Below are positions 1 through 10,909 of a DNA stretch of 64,000 nt, one piece after another (the stretch's first letter is position 1; each line of letters begins with the position of its first letter). This DNA is from Meconema thalassinum (Eukaryota; Arthropoda; Insecta; Orthoptera; Tettigoniidae), in the NCBI GenBank assembly GCA_946902985.2, contig OX336393.1, positions 359,706,779-359,770,778 of the forward strand, in the 5' to 3' direction. Below the pieces are notes generated by a model that made no database searches, had not been told where the DNA came from, and worked only from the letters and a program-made list of their open reading frames with translations. Made by a program: the position numbers and the translations under genes.

Positions 1-1
1 G

Positions 2-2089
2 AAATTCCATTACTTAAAATCCACTTTGCAGGGCCCACCCCTTCAGCTTATAAGAGAACTCCCCTTAACAGGAGAAAACTATAACATTGCTATAGAGCTT
101 CTTGAAGGCCGTTATGGCAACGAAAAATTATGTATACAAAGGCATATTCAAGCCTTATTCAACCAGCCCGCCTTGCGAGCTGACAATTTGTCAGCACTGC
201 GAGCCTTAAGTGACACGGTCCAACTACACGTCAGAGCATTGGCACGGTTGAATCAACCGGTCGAGCATTGGGATCTATTCTTAGTTCACTTGGTTACTTC
301 TAAATTTGATCCATCAACCTTAAAGGCATGGGAGAGGGAACTAACAAATGACACTTCATATACCTATGATTCACTGCTTACGTTTATAAATAATAGATGT
401 CAGGTTTTGTCAGACGTAGCCTGTCATATGTCAGGAAGTGCAGATAACAAATCTAATGTTGCGAAGCCAGTCGGTACTAAAATAAACAAATCTGCTGTCT
501 TTACTGTTCAACATAATTCAACAGATTGTATTCTCTGTAAAGCGCCTCACAGGTTATATTCCTACGTTGCCTTTAAAGCTCTTTCTACCGACGAAAGACG
601 CAAATTAATAGCTCAAAAAAGATATTGCTACAACTGCCTGTCAGCTAGGCATATGGTGCCTGATTGCTTATCTAAAAATACTTTTTCCCATTGTAAGGCT
701 CAACATCACACCTTGCTTCATAGGTTTGAAAAGCCACGTCAGGCTCCTTCCCCTGGAAGTTCCAAAGATACATCCCCAGGAGCCAATGCGCAATCTTATA
801 CTCAGAGCTCTAGCTCTATTCGTAGTTCCCAGGTGCTACTATCAACCGTGTTATTAAAAGTTCAAGATTCCTCTGGTAGATGGCTTGAAGCACGTGCCTT
901 ATTGGATAATGCCGCCACCCATGACTTCATAAGTGAACGTCTCATTAAGAAACTTGGTCTTCCCAAGCAACCTACATTAATTCAGGTTACCGGTATTAAC
1001 AATAGCAATGTTAAATCTTTACATCTTGTTCGTATTCATATCAAAGATGCTGTTAATTGTAACACAACATTTCAGTTGAATTGTCTTGCCATTGATACTA
1101 TTGGCAGTAATACCCCTAGTACTTCTTTTGAAATTAAAAATTGGCAATTTCCTCATAACATTCAGTTGGCAGATCCAACATTTAATACGAGCGCTCCAGT
1201 AGACATACTTCTCAGTGCCCAAGTATTTTGGCAATGTCTCCTTAGCTCTAAGGTCAAAATATCACCAGGAGTGTTTGTTCATCATACCAAGCTAGGTTGG
1301 TTAATAACGGGTCAAGTCCCTCGTAAGTCATTTCGAAATTTCTCACAATGTCATTTTGTCAATGCAAGTCTCGATTACAACTTAGAAAGATTTTGGAAAA
1401 TCGAAACTATAGATTCAGTTTCGCCTTCCTCAGTTGAAAATGAAATGTGTGAAAAACTGTTTCGCGAAACAACCAAAAGCAAATCAGAGGGTAGATTTGT
1501 CGTAACAATGCCCCGAGTGGATAATCCACCTCTTTTATTTGAAACACACCCTAGGGCTCTTAGAGCACTCTATGCTGTGGAAAGCAAATTTAAACGTGAT
1601 CCTGTTGTTAAAACTCAATATTCCACATTTATGGAGGAATATGAGGCGCTCGATCACATGGAGGTTGTTACCAAGAAAGATGATGCTTCCTATACCCCAT
1701 CTGAAGTCATTTACCTCAATATTCAAGCCTTGCGAGCTGACAATTGGAAGAATGAAATTTTCAAGGAAAACATAAGAGTGGTCTTTAATGGCTCTGCATT
1801 GGATGCCAACGGAACTTCCCTGAATGACACATTATTATCAGGCCCTCCAATTCAATCTGACATTTCTACTGTTTTGATGAATTTTCGCTTGTTCCCTATC
1901 GCAGTGATATCTGATATTAAGCAGATGTATAGACAGATTTTGGTCGATCAACAACAGCGCGACCTTCAGAGAATTCTTTGGCGCGACGAGCCTACTAAAC
2001 CTGTCAAGATTTTTCGGCTAAAAACATTAACCTATGGACTAAAGCATTCAGCTTTTTTTAGCCATACGTACGTTGAAATTACTTGCTGA
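2..2089 (+). pseudogene. BEL/Pao gag, protease and N-terminal reverse transcriptase
   Basis: An open frame runs in from the window edge. It starts in the gag DUF1759-like region, followed by a CX2C...CX2CX4HX4C knuckle segment (CYNCLSARHMVPDC) and the HHTLLH motif usual at the end of BEL gag. The Cys normally before the last CX2C is Phe here (TFSHC). The protease core reads LLDNAATHDFIS. The RT fingers and palm follow (RVVFNGSALDANG, SDIKQMYRQI). A segment near 1715-1760 does not fit the usual fingers sequence and may be rearranged. The frame is lost at a T-run near 2052-2060, just before the conserved RT palm motif. Confidence 0.85.
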
Positions 2090-2236
2090 ACAGGATGGCC
2101 CGTTGTATTCTCCTAAGGCTTCTGAAGTGTTAAAATCATCATTTTACGTTGACGATTTTCTTCATTCGAGTCAGTATCTGAAGCACTGCAAGTCTCTAAA
2201 GATTTGACAGCTTTGCTTTTGTGAGGCGGATTTTCC
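2061..2236 (+). pseudogene. BEL/Pao reverse transcriptase palm with YVDD, out of frame
   Basis: In the +1 frame relative to the upstream ORF the sequence continues the RT palm and includes an intact FYVDDF catalytic box near 2145-2162. A one-base change in the T-run before 2061 explains the shift. A stop lies near 2205, and another frame change returns to the original phase by 2237. The catalytic aspartates survive, but the polyprotein cannot be read through. Confidence 0.8.
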
Positions 2237-3916
2237 TTGTGCAAACGGAACTCTAATTCGGAGGAATTCCTTTCTAAATTTCCATTAACTTCAGTCTATA
2301 ACGACTCAGTAGAGCTTCTTCAGGAACGTAATTCTATCAAAACTCTAGGCATCTATTGGAGTCCTCAAAAGGATTTTTTCTTTTTCAAAATTAATCTCAG
2401 TGACATCCAACCGCAAACTAAGCGGCAAATTTTGTCTGAGATTGCAAAGATATTTGATCCTCTCCAATTTTTGGCGCCAATCATCGTCACAGCAAAGCTT
2501 TTCATGCAAGACCTTTGGTCCTTGAAAACTGGCTGGGATGAACCAGTTCCTTCAGAGTTGCAAAAAAATTGGATTTCTTATAGAAATAGTTTGGGAGATC
2601 TTTCTAATTTTATTATCCCGCGAGTGATTATTCCCTTTCCCTCCTGTGGAGGATATGAACTTCACATCTTTGCCGATAGCTCATTGAAAGCTTATGGATG
2701 TTGTGCGTATATTGTTTGCCGTAATTTTGTCCAATCATATTTCTTTTCCAATTTAATTTGCGCTAAGTCAAAGGTGGCCCCTCTTAAATCTTTATCCTTG
2801 CCACGACTGGAACTTTGTGCTGCTCTTCTGGCGGTTGAATTATCGGTCAAAATCCGTCAATCTTTAAAAATCCGATTTATTAAAACTTACTTTTGGAGTG
2901 ACTCAGCCATCACGTTGGCATGGATTGCCAAACCTCCCTCGCATTGGCAGGTGTTTGTAGCTAATAGAGTGTCCAAAATTCAACAATTGTCTAACCTTGA
3001 ACAATGGCATCATGTATCAGGCAAGGAGAACCCTGCAGATGTCATTTCTCGGGGATGTTCCCCTCTTATGTTGGCTAACCTGACATTATACTGGCACGGT
3101 CCCCGTTGGCTTCTGCAAGAACCTTCCGCTTGGCCAAATTTTCCTCTTCCGGAGTTATCAGACTTGCCGGATGCTGGTAAGATTACTGGATCTTCTCTTC
3201 TCGTTTCCGACTCTCCCCTTCTCTTGCAGCGATATTCCTCTTTCCATAAATTGGTGAGGGTTATGGCTTATCTCCTTCGATGGAAATATTTTGTGGTAGA
3301 ACAACCCCTTTTTCCTAAGCCATATTTAACCCTTTCTGAATTAGGTTTAGCCACTACAAAAATCTTATGGCTTACTCAACAAGAAATATTCTCTGAAGAA
3401 TGCCAGGTGTTGTCCCAAGGTCAATCCCTTAAGAAATCGAGTAGGCTTTCCTCACTCGCCCCTTTTTTGGATACTGATGGTTTACTAAGAGTAGGGGGAC
3501 GTTTATCTTTGGCTGATCTTTCTGAGGATAAAAAACATCCAATTATTCTTCCCTCAAAGCATCATATCACTTCCTTAATCATTCGTCAGTATCATTACCA
3601 GCATCTTCATGCTGGAACTCGTACATTACTTTCTGTCATTCGTGAAAGGTATTGGCCCATAAACGGAGTCCATGAAGTTACCTCTGTTATCCGGAAGTGC
3701 ATTCCATGTTTTAAATCCAACCCTAAAATTACCCCTCAGCTCATGGGTGATCTTCCCAACTTTAGATCAGCGCCTGCTAGACCCTTTGCCTTTACGGGGG
3801 TGGATTATTCCGCGCCTTTTGTTTACAGAAGAAATTCTCCTGAGGCCAAAAATGTATTTCTGGAAAACTCTATATTTCGCTGTTTGTATGTATGGTCACC
3901 GGAGCAGTTCACTTAG
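2237..3916 (+). pseudogene. BEL/Pao RT connection, RNase H and N-terminal integrase
   Basis: The 559-aa open segment covers the Pao connection region (KRQILSEIAKIFDPLQFLAP), an RNase H-like domain (IFADSSLKAYGCCAY, then LPRLELCAALLA and FWSDSAITLAWI), the integrase HHCC zinc domain (HYQHLHAGT...CIPCFKSNP) and the start of the catalytic core (FTGVDYSAPF). It ends in a stop caused by a frame change near 3890-3910, inside the integrase core. This is the best preserved part of the element. Confidence 0.85.
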
Positions 3917-4695
3917 AACTAGTTACCAACGCCTCTACTGCTTACGTTTTGGCAGCTTTTGCCAGATTTTCTGCTCGCCGAGGTCTTCCTTCAGAAGTAT
4001 TCTCAGACAATGCTAAAAATTTTATCGGGGCTTCTGAACAGATTAAGAGAGCTCTTACTCACAATTCAGCGCTGGAAAGGATTACTGATTATGCTCACCA
4101 GTGAAATTTCAAGTGGCACTTTATCCCCCCTTATGCACCTCATCAAGGTGGGCGTTGGGAGTCTTGTGTGAAACTCACCAAGAAGCACCTTAGACGTGTT
4201 TGTGGCCACACCCCCCTTTCTCATGAAGAATTTAATTCCTTAGTTATTTTTATTGAGGGCATAATTAATTCTCGTCCTTTATCACCCTTATCTAATGATC
4301 CTTCAGATCTTCTGCCATTAACGCCAGGCCATTTTCTTATCGGTGGTCCGTTGACTGCCTCTCCCCCTTTGTTATATTCTAATTCTCAATCTTCTTTTGC
4401 CATTTCTTGGCGCAAAATTGAAAGTTTGCGCAATAATTTTTGGCGCCGCTGGAGGTTGGAATACCTCGGTTTGCTTCAGCAGCGTGGTAAATGGCTTGTT
4501 TCCTGCTCTAACCTTCAGGTAGGGGACTTGGTCCTTTTGAAAGACCCTAGTCCCCCTCTTGTCTGGAATTTGGGTAGGGTTGTCGAGTGCTTTCCTGGCA
4601 GAGACGGTAGGGTCCGCGTGGTGAAGATTAAGACTTCTGCTGGCCACTTTCTCAGGCCAATCACCATGCTTGCTCCTTTACCACGCGAAGCCTAA
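3892..4695 (+). pseudogene. BEL/Pao integrase core and C-terminal domain
   Basis: After the frame change, the core continues (TGAVHLELV, then FSDNAKNFIGA, with the second catalytic Asp). A TGA at 4102-4104 stands where this family normally has Trp, and the same frame reopens directly after it (HFIPPYAPHQGG). The frame then runs through the DUF5641-like tail (GDLVLLKD, WNLGRVVECFPGRDG) to the natural stop at 4693-4695. The single in-frame nonsense codon suggests decay by point mutation. Confidence 0.85.
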
Positions 4696-5938
4696 CTCCT
4701 GCGCGTTCTCTCTGCAATTTTTTCTCTCGCCCCTCCCAGCATGTTCGCCTTGCGAATAGTTTTTGTTAGTGTTAGTTTCCCGTATGGTTTGAAACATTTG
4801 TTTTAGTTCTGCCCCATTTTTCTACTTTGCCGTAATTGCAGAGTGAGCGCGGTTTTTGTATATTTATTCTTTAAGTACAACTGATATTTTAATTGTATTC
4901 ATGTTTTAAAATTATTTATGTATCATTACTCACCTATTCTGAAGTGTGTTTTTAGTGTTCCTCTCTCGCGAACTGTCACAAAATCACTGAGCTTCCCCAG
5001 CTGCCGTTCGCACGTCCCTTCTTTGTCTATGAGCTGATTGGTCGCCTGCCTTCCCCCGCTGGTCGGCTATCCGCATCTTCCAATGACGTCACTACCACTA
5101 TATAACCTTAAGTCTACCGGCCTATGGGTCGCCTCTCCATCATCGGTCACTTGCTGCTACAAGCTTGCTGGGGGTCATTACCCTCTGGAGTCACACGGCC
5201 TTGCCAGAGGCCCTGCTTCACGACAACACGGGGTCAGGCTCCAGGCCAACCTTTGCTCCAGCTGGCGGCTGGGCATTTTCTACAACGCTGTACTCAGTTT
5301 AAAGTCAGCCTAATGAAAAAGCAACTTCTCGAACCAGCGGAGATGTTATTACCAAGAAACATCTCACTGCTGGTCAACTCTCGTCAGCACTACTAAACAT
5401 CGCCAAAACCTTGGCTCAGAACCCGCGCCTCTGGAGTGTGTGCGCATTAACCTCGATCATCAGCCCTGTGCGGGCAAATAGAACTGCTACTTCAATCATC
5501 AGCTCTGTGTGGACAATCTACCCGCAACCTTGGTCATCAGTCCCTTGCGGACAAACCAACTGTTTCCAGCCAAGGGTTTGCTGGCCTAACACGAAAGGGT
5601 TATGTATTTTCACCTCATTGAAGGTGGTATCATATACTGGTAGACACCTAGATTCATCATGGTTAATCATTAAGGGTTCCTCTTTTATGTATTTTAAATT
5701 ATGTCTCTTTTAATTAACAATATAAAGTTTAATCCCTCATAAGGGAATTTTGTTAACCTTTTTCGTTTCCTGGAGAAACTAGCAAATTTGCATTCTATTC
5801 TTATTGTTAATTCTTAAACTATATTTTTTCGAAATAATTTCATATGCTATTCAAAGATTTATTAAACGCAAAGGAAAATCTTAATCTTTGGTCTCTTCCA
5901 TAACCTAAGATTCAATCCTTGTGTCCGAAACCCTACAT
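4696..5938 (+). repeat. probable BEL 3' untranslated region and 3' LTR
   Basis: This non-coding stretch follows the pol stop. It has a consensus CRE (TGACGTCA, 5084-5091), a TATA box (TATATAA, 5099-5105) and a possible poly(A) signal (ATTAAA, 5861-5866), the layout of an LTR. Possible LTR starts are TGTTCGCC at 4743 or TGTCACAA at 4975; a possible end is CCCTACA near 5938. No clear polypurine tract precedes either start. Without the 5' LTR the borders cannot be fixed. Confidence 0.55.
5084..5105 (+). promoter_or_regulatory. LTR core promoter: CRE plus TATA box
   Basis: The palindromic CRE TGACGTCA lies eight bases before TATATAA. The spacing and position in the presumed U3 fit the transcription start of the BEL element. 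Confidence 0.5.
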
Positions 5939-5974
5939 CCTTTCGAAATCCCTAAAAGGGTGCAACCCCACCAT

Positions 5975-6095
5975 TTTTCAACATGGGACCGCCGGCTTTA
6001 CTTCCCCTCTGAAGAAAGGCAAACTGAGGGTTTGAACCCGCAGCCTTGGGCATAGAAAGTCAGCATGACACCAACTACTCCACCGAAGTCGCCAT
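5975..6095 (-). mobile_element. SINE A fragment (tRNA-derived head)
   Basis: On the minus strand this matches the 5' part of the SINE A copies at 26605, 36776 and 63475: tRNA-like head, then the region complementary to CTTTACTTCCCCTC. It is diverged and 3'-truncated. Confidence 0.7.
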
Positions 6096-6207
6096 TTCAT
6101 ACTACGAGCCGTACTATTTAGGTAAGTATCGGTTTGATGTACTGTATGTGAGATGAAATGCGTATTTATTAAGCAGGTGCCGATTTGATTTACTGTATAT
6201 ATAATTC

Positions 6208-6390
6208 AGGTGAGGATTGGGAAGGAGGCGGTCGTGGTCTTAAGTTACTAATCATCCCGGCATTTTTAAGGAGAAGAAGTGAGAAACCACGGTAAACCAC
6301 ATTCAGGGTGACTGAGGTGGGAATCGAACCCACCTCTTCCCAGGTTAGGCTGAGTGTACCCCGGTCCAGCCCTCAGACCAGAATGAAATT
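6208..6390 (-). mobile_element. SINE C fragment
   Basis: It carries the hallmark blocks of SINE C on the minus strand: GGAAGGAGGCGG, the GGCATTT segment, GAAACCACGG and an inverted box-B-like GAATCGAACCC, followed by the CCGGTCCAG stretch. Compare the full copy at 49541-50018. Confidence 0.7.
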
Positions 6391-6469
6391 ATTCCGCATA
6401 GCCAAAATCGAACAGACAATAACGCTAGCCGCTACCCCAAGGTAGTGAACTTCGACCATCGCATGGAAC

Positions 6470-6620
6470 AGTCTAGATTTCTTGGGTGTCACCGCGGAGG
6501 CATGGGTTTAATTCCTACCTCAGCCATCATAGAAGTGGTTTTCCGTGGTTTCCCATTTCTACTTCAGACGAATGCCGGGAAGTTATCTCGGATTTGGAAC
6601 AGAATAACAGATGACAAAGG
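6470..6620 (+). mobile_element. diverged SINE C fragment
   Basis: The plus strand shows GGGTTTAATTCCTACCTC (box-B-like), then the GTGGTTTTCCGTGGTTTCCC block and the GAATGCCGGGA segment shared with SINE C. It lies in opposite orientation to the fragment just upstream. Confidence 0.55.
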
Positions 6621-7619
6621 ATGGTTGACCGTAAAACTGACATCTTGGTTATCAGCCTCGTGTAGTCGGGTGTGTACTAAACTTATCTGACAACCTGTAT
6701 TTAAGTGATGACTGTAGCATGGTGTATAGATGTATTAAAGTACAGTGATGGCTAGGTTCCCCGGGACTTGAAATGAAATACTATCCCGGCATTTACCTGG
6801 AGAGTATGTGGAAAATCTCGGGGTAAGCCACACTCAGTATAGCCGCTGTCAGCGCCGGAATTCGGAACACCAATCTCCGGACTTGCTTGCAGCTGCCCTC
6901 GCAGACGTAGTGCATGATTTAACGAGCACGGCTACGACACGGGACAGTTGTGAGGTAGGAGCCCATAACTTAAGTGTAAGGGTATTTCTTGGTTTATTTG
7001 GGCTTGCGGAATTCACGATGTTTTGCAAATATAATTCTAATGCATCTACCGTATTGGCCCGAAATAAGCCTCACTTTATATTAAAATTATTTGGGTAGAA
7101 TATCTGGGTTCGATTTATATTCGCTACATCCACTTTTATATGTCATGTAGGCCTACTGATTAAAAGGAATGCTCATTGGCCAGAACACAGCAACAAAGCA
7201 AGAATACAGTCTGTAAGAGAAACTAGCGGCATTTAATGACAACAATGCAAACTTTTGTTTTGGCGGTGACACCGTAATTCGGTAACATGGTATTGTTTCG
7301 TAAGCTTTAATAATCTACAGAAGCTCAGTATCAGTAAAATATCTATAAGAAAGCCTGTTTAAAGCAAAACTGAGCAATCATTTACTAGCCCAGTCAAATT
7401 AGACATAAAAAGAGGTCCGACCTTGCAAAAGGTCATGTAGTTGTTTGGACCTCTGCCAATAGTAAAAAAAAACATATCTTATAAACTATGCGTCTGAGAG
7501 AAAATATCATTAATACCTGTTTACAAGCAGATTAAAATTTCTACAATTTGAGTCCTAAGCGAGCACTGTACGTTTAGTAGTTCCCGATATGCAGTTATCT
7601 AAAGACTGAATGGTTTTTA
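6621..7619. other. intergenic, mostly unrecognised
   Basis: No gene is recognised. Near 6775-6850, CCCGGCATTTACCTGGAGA and AAGCCACACTCAG look like a much diverged minus-strand SINE C remnant. The rest is unremarkable AT-rich sequence. Confidence 0.4.
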
Positions 7620-7624
7620 GCCTA

Positions 7625-7725
7625 CTTTCGATTTTTGCAAAAAATGAAAGTAGACTTATGAGATCACTACAGGGCCAAAAATTGTGTGTCTGTCTGTCTG
7701 TGTGTGTGTGTATGTGTGTGTGTGA

Positions 7726-7760
<35 letters not shown>

Positions 7761-8300
7761 TGTGTGAACTCTGAATGTCTGTACAGAGACACGGTGAAAT
7801 CAATTAGAACACGGTGAAACCGAATTGAACGAAATTTGGTACAGAGGTAGAACAAGCAAAGGGCACCTCAGTGTCATGTTTTATATCGCCGCCATCTTTA
7901 CCAAAACTGAATGGCGGCCCCTCAAACATTCAAACCGTAAAATCAAATAACGACTAACCAAATCATCCGATCTTTACCAAATTTGGTAAAAAAAAATATA
8001 TACCTTCATGAAGGAAGTGTCTTGTGACCAAATACAAGGTCATCCGCCGTACCATTTCAGGATGGCGGCTGTGCGAATTATGCAAACTTTATAGTCCATA
8101 TCATGGACCCACCAGTTCCGATTATCGAGCCGAGAATCGATTTAACTGTTCTAAAGGAAGAGGCACGTTTGAAATTAAAAGTTAATTTTGTAATACTATA
8201 GTGCAGAAGTGATTTTAAAAAGCTGAGCCGTCTCGGTAAGAAGACAAGATGGCAGCGGATATCTTGTGCCTGACTTATATTTCACTAATTTCAGTATTGC
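7625..8300. mobile_element. relative of the YY1-motif repeat R
   Basis: It starts with the same terminal hairpin type (TAGCCTACTTTC ... GAAAGTAGACTTATGAGATC) as the two R copies at 10910 and 16355, followed by a TG-rich tract. Further in, GCCGCCATCTT, AATGGCGGCC and GGATGGCGGCTGTGCGAA occur, the motif class that defines R. Beyond the first 100 bases and these motifs it differs from R, so it is a related family or a distant subfamily. Confidence 0.5.
7684..7762. repeat. (TG)n microsatellite
   Basis: A nearly pure TG/CTG-like dinucleotide run. Apparent His/Thr-rich minus-strand ORFs here are artefacts of the repeat. Confidence 0.9.
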
Positions 8301-8451
8301 ATGCAATATAGCGTACTGATACAAAATAAATAAACTTTGTATGAAATGCTTTATAAATAAAAAATATACTCCACTGATGAAATCGTTTAGTCTAAATCAT
8401 TATTTGCTAACAAGTTATATGTAAGTCATTTTATATAGAACGATGTCCGTT

Positions 8452-8525
8452 GGCACAAATGGCTCCGTGGTAAAACGTTGGCCTATCACTCATATGCGTA
8501 TGGTTCAAATTCCATCAGAGTTTTT
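8452..8525 (+). mobile_element. tRNA-like SINE head or tRNA pseudogene
   Basis: An A-box-like TGGCTCCGTGGTAAAACG and a B-box-like GGTTCAAATTCC are spaced as in a tRNA, followed by a T-run. No good acceptor stem is formed, so a functional tRNA is unlikely. Confidence 0.45.
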
Positions 8526-8529
8526 TTTT

Positions 8530-9003
8530 GCTTGAAATTTTATATATTTATTGTTTTATAATGATTCAGACTTTTTAAAATCAAGCGTTATATTGTGGAT
8601 ATTACGGTGGAAAATATATATATAATTAAAACATAATTCACCAGCAGATTTGCTCGAGACATCTAGCAGCCAAAAAGGTAACTGCACGCCGGCCAACTTA
8701 TTAACTTCAAGATTTTATTGAAAAGTTTCTTCTTATGGCCACTAGAATGCACTCGCCCTGTTAGGGTTATATTGTTCGATACTTCTCCTCTAGATGTCTC
8801 GACTGGTCTACGTGGGACTCCATTGGTTAGTACCGTATACCATAGGCATTCTATGCGCATCGAACTTGAAGAATGGCAAGATGATACTACGATAAATTTT
8901 TACTTTTTATTTTAAAGGGTTTGTAACAACCTATTGTGCGTTATTTGAAAATGTTATTTGAAGTACAGAAAAAAACGATTTCACATAGTAACTGAATTCT
9001 AGC
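8530..9003. other. intergenic, unrecognised
   Basis: AT-rich sequence without a recognisable gene. Between 8655 and 8810, GAGACATCTAGCAG and its inverse CTAGATGTCTCGAC face each other about 140 bases apart, a possible remnant of terminal inverted repeats. Confidence 0.35.
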
Positions 9004-9424
9004 CGTTGGTGCTAGTTCAGGTGGAACCCACGGACTCAGCGAGGGAACTCACCACTACCGCCTCTACGGGCAGTGTCCTAGAGCTGGGAACATCGAATCG
9101 GAAGGGATACAACTGGTGAGGTGGGATTGGCACCTCGCCCAGGCGGCCTCACCTGCAAAACGAACAGGGGCCTCATGAGGGAAGGTAAGGGATGGATAGG
9201 ATGGATAGGCAAGGAGGAGGGAAGGAGGCGGCCGTGGCCTTGAAGGAGGTACCATCCTGGCATTTGCCCGAAGACGAAGCGGGAAACCACGGAAAACCAC
9301 TTCGAGGATGGCTGAGGGGCAATCGAACCCCCTCTACTCATTTGGGCCACCCGAGGCTGAGTAGACCCCGTTCCAGTCCTCATACCACTTTTCAAATTTC
9401 GTGGCAGAGCCGGGAATCGAATCA
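9004..9424 (-). mobile_element. SINE C, long copy lacking the tRNA 5' half
   Basis: On the minus strand it matches the complete copy at 49541-50018 from the box B region (GGGAATCGAATC here, inverted) through the full body to the ACCAAC end near 9004. The A-box half of the head is missing, so it is 5'-truncated. Confidence 0.8.
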
Positions 9425-9617
9425 GGTTATTAATTAATACTTTTATTTCAGGCAAATAGCAATCGAAAATATCCACATAGTTTGTATACACACGTCTCTG
9501 TAGGGTCATGGAAAGATTTGTTAATTCAATTAGGGTTGTGAAAGCCATGCACAACCAGACGTGTAAAGACATGCCTCAACTCAAAGTTGGATGTTGTCCA
9601 CGGCAGGTCGATTATGT

Positions 9618-9854
9618 AATAACAATAATAATAATGTTATTTGTTTTACGTCCCTTTTAACTACTGCTGCTTTTAGATACGCCGGGGTGCCGGAATTTTG
9701 GCCCGAAGGGGATCTTTAACGTGCCAGTAAATCTACTGACAGGGCTCCCTCGCATTTGTGAACCCTCAAATGCCAGCTGACTGCGCCAGGATACGAACCT
9801 GCAACCTAGGGCCCAGCAAGCGAGTACGTTACCGCTGAGCCACGCTGCCAGTCC
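9618..9854 (-). mobile_element. SINE E, full length with 12-bp target duplication
   Basis: The tRNA-like head on the minus strand reads ACTGGCAGCGTGGCTCAGCG with a diverged box B, followed by the body with GATCTTTAACGTGCCAG and the GCCGGGGTGCC block, and a TTATTATT tail. It is flanked by the perfect direct repeat GGTCGATTATGT at 9606-9617 and 9855-9866. A second full copy lies at 39965-40190. Confidence 0.9.
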
Positions 9855-9866
9855 GGTCGATTATGT

Positions 9867-10904
9867 CTCCATATCCATAACATTCTTGAGACACTTCTTA
9901 TCTATCTTTCTTCAATGATGGTAGTAGTTTTATTCTAGGTTGTGGCATTTGGTAGAGGTAAATAGTTTCTAAGGTCTTCAACCAAGAAATGATTCTATTA
10001 TACTCTTTGATTATAACGAGTTATAACTATACTCATACATTTAGGAGAAAGTAGGCTATATGTTCTTTACTGAACATTTTGTTTTTCTTCAATGAATCAA
10101 AAATTGCTGGTTTTGGTTTCGTAATATGTTAAATATTGTCAAACTACTCATCCTATGAGAAATATCATTGATAATGAACTTAAAGTTTATTTATTTACCT
10201 TTAATCTGAGCTTTAACGGGTAGAGCAAAAAGCTTCATCAAGCAAATGAATTCGGCGTGCTTATGATGCAGCCTTCAAAATTGCAGTTGTGCGTTATGCC
10301 AAAAGCACAACCAACAGAGAGGCTGGAAGAAAATACGGATGTCAGAAAAAGAATGTTTATATGTTGGTAAGTACAAGAAAGCAAATGTGTCCTCCCTTAA
10401 TCCGGATGTGGCTTATTTTCGGGCATAAACGTTTTTTCCTTTTTCCTCTTCGAATATTAAGGGTGTGGCTTATCTGCGGGGGTGGCTTAGTTCCGGGCCA
10501 ATACCGCATTTGCTTGAAATGAGTAGACTTCAGCATTTATTTTATTTTTTTGTTCTTTACTTTTGTCTCTTTCTATCTGTATATTCGAAACTCTCTGAAG
10601 GAGCGACGGCAGTGAGACTGTAAATGCTGTGTCCTATAATAAAATTAATACTGCTTCAAGACACTTCGTTGGTTAAACGGTTGATCTTTTTTCCTTTTAC
10701 GGGTCTCATTAGACTACTCTTTCAATTAACTCTCTCTGAAATGGGGAATGCAGTGCTCTTTATGACTCTATAACTTAGCTATTCTTGTTACACAGTCTAT
10801 TACATGTTAAACCAGCCCTGATAAGACATCTTTAGAACATGTTACCATACTGGTGTACTCAAATTTTCATATTTTCTAAACCCTACATACTGTATGATAC
10901 ATTT
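9867..10904. other. intergenic, unrecognised
   Basis: No homology recognised. A short segment at 10255-10345 reads GAATTCGGCGTGC...AACCAACAGAGAGGCTGG and encodes AFKIAVVRYAKSTTNREAGRKYG, which resembles the helix-turn-helix start of pogo/Tigger-type transposase fragments. This is only suggestive. Confidence 0.3.
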
Positions 10905-10909
10905 TAGCC

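Larger units (their letters stand above)
1..5938 (+). mobile_element. BEL/Pao LTR retrotransposon, 5' end outside the window
   Basis: The pol region runs gag (DUF1759-like), zinc knuckles, aspartic protease, reverse transcriptase, RNase H, integrase and a C-terminal DUF5641-like tail, an order and sequence style typical of BEL/Pao. The coding region ends at 4695 and is followed by about 1.2 kb of non-coding sequence with a CRE, a TATA box and an ATTAAA signal, most simply the 3' LTR. The element enters from the left edge, so the 5' LTR and primer-binding site cannot be seen. At least four inactivating lesions show it is a dead copy. The right boundary, near CCCTACA at 5938, is approximate. 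Confidence 0.85.

Noticed and set aside
7555..7855. Two overlapping minus-strand His/Thr-rich ORFs
   Set aside because: They are translations of a TG microsatellite.
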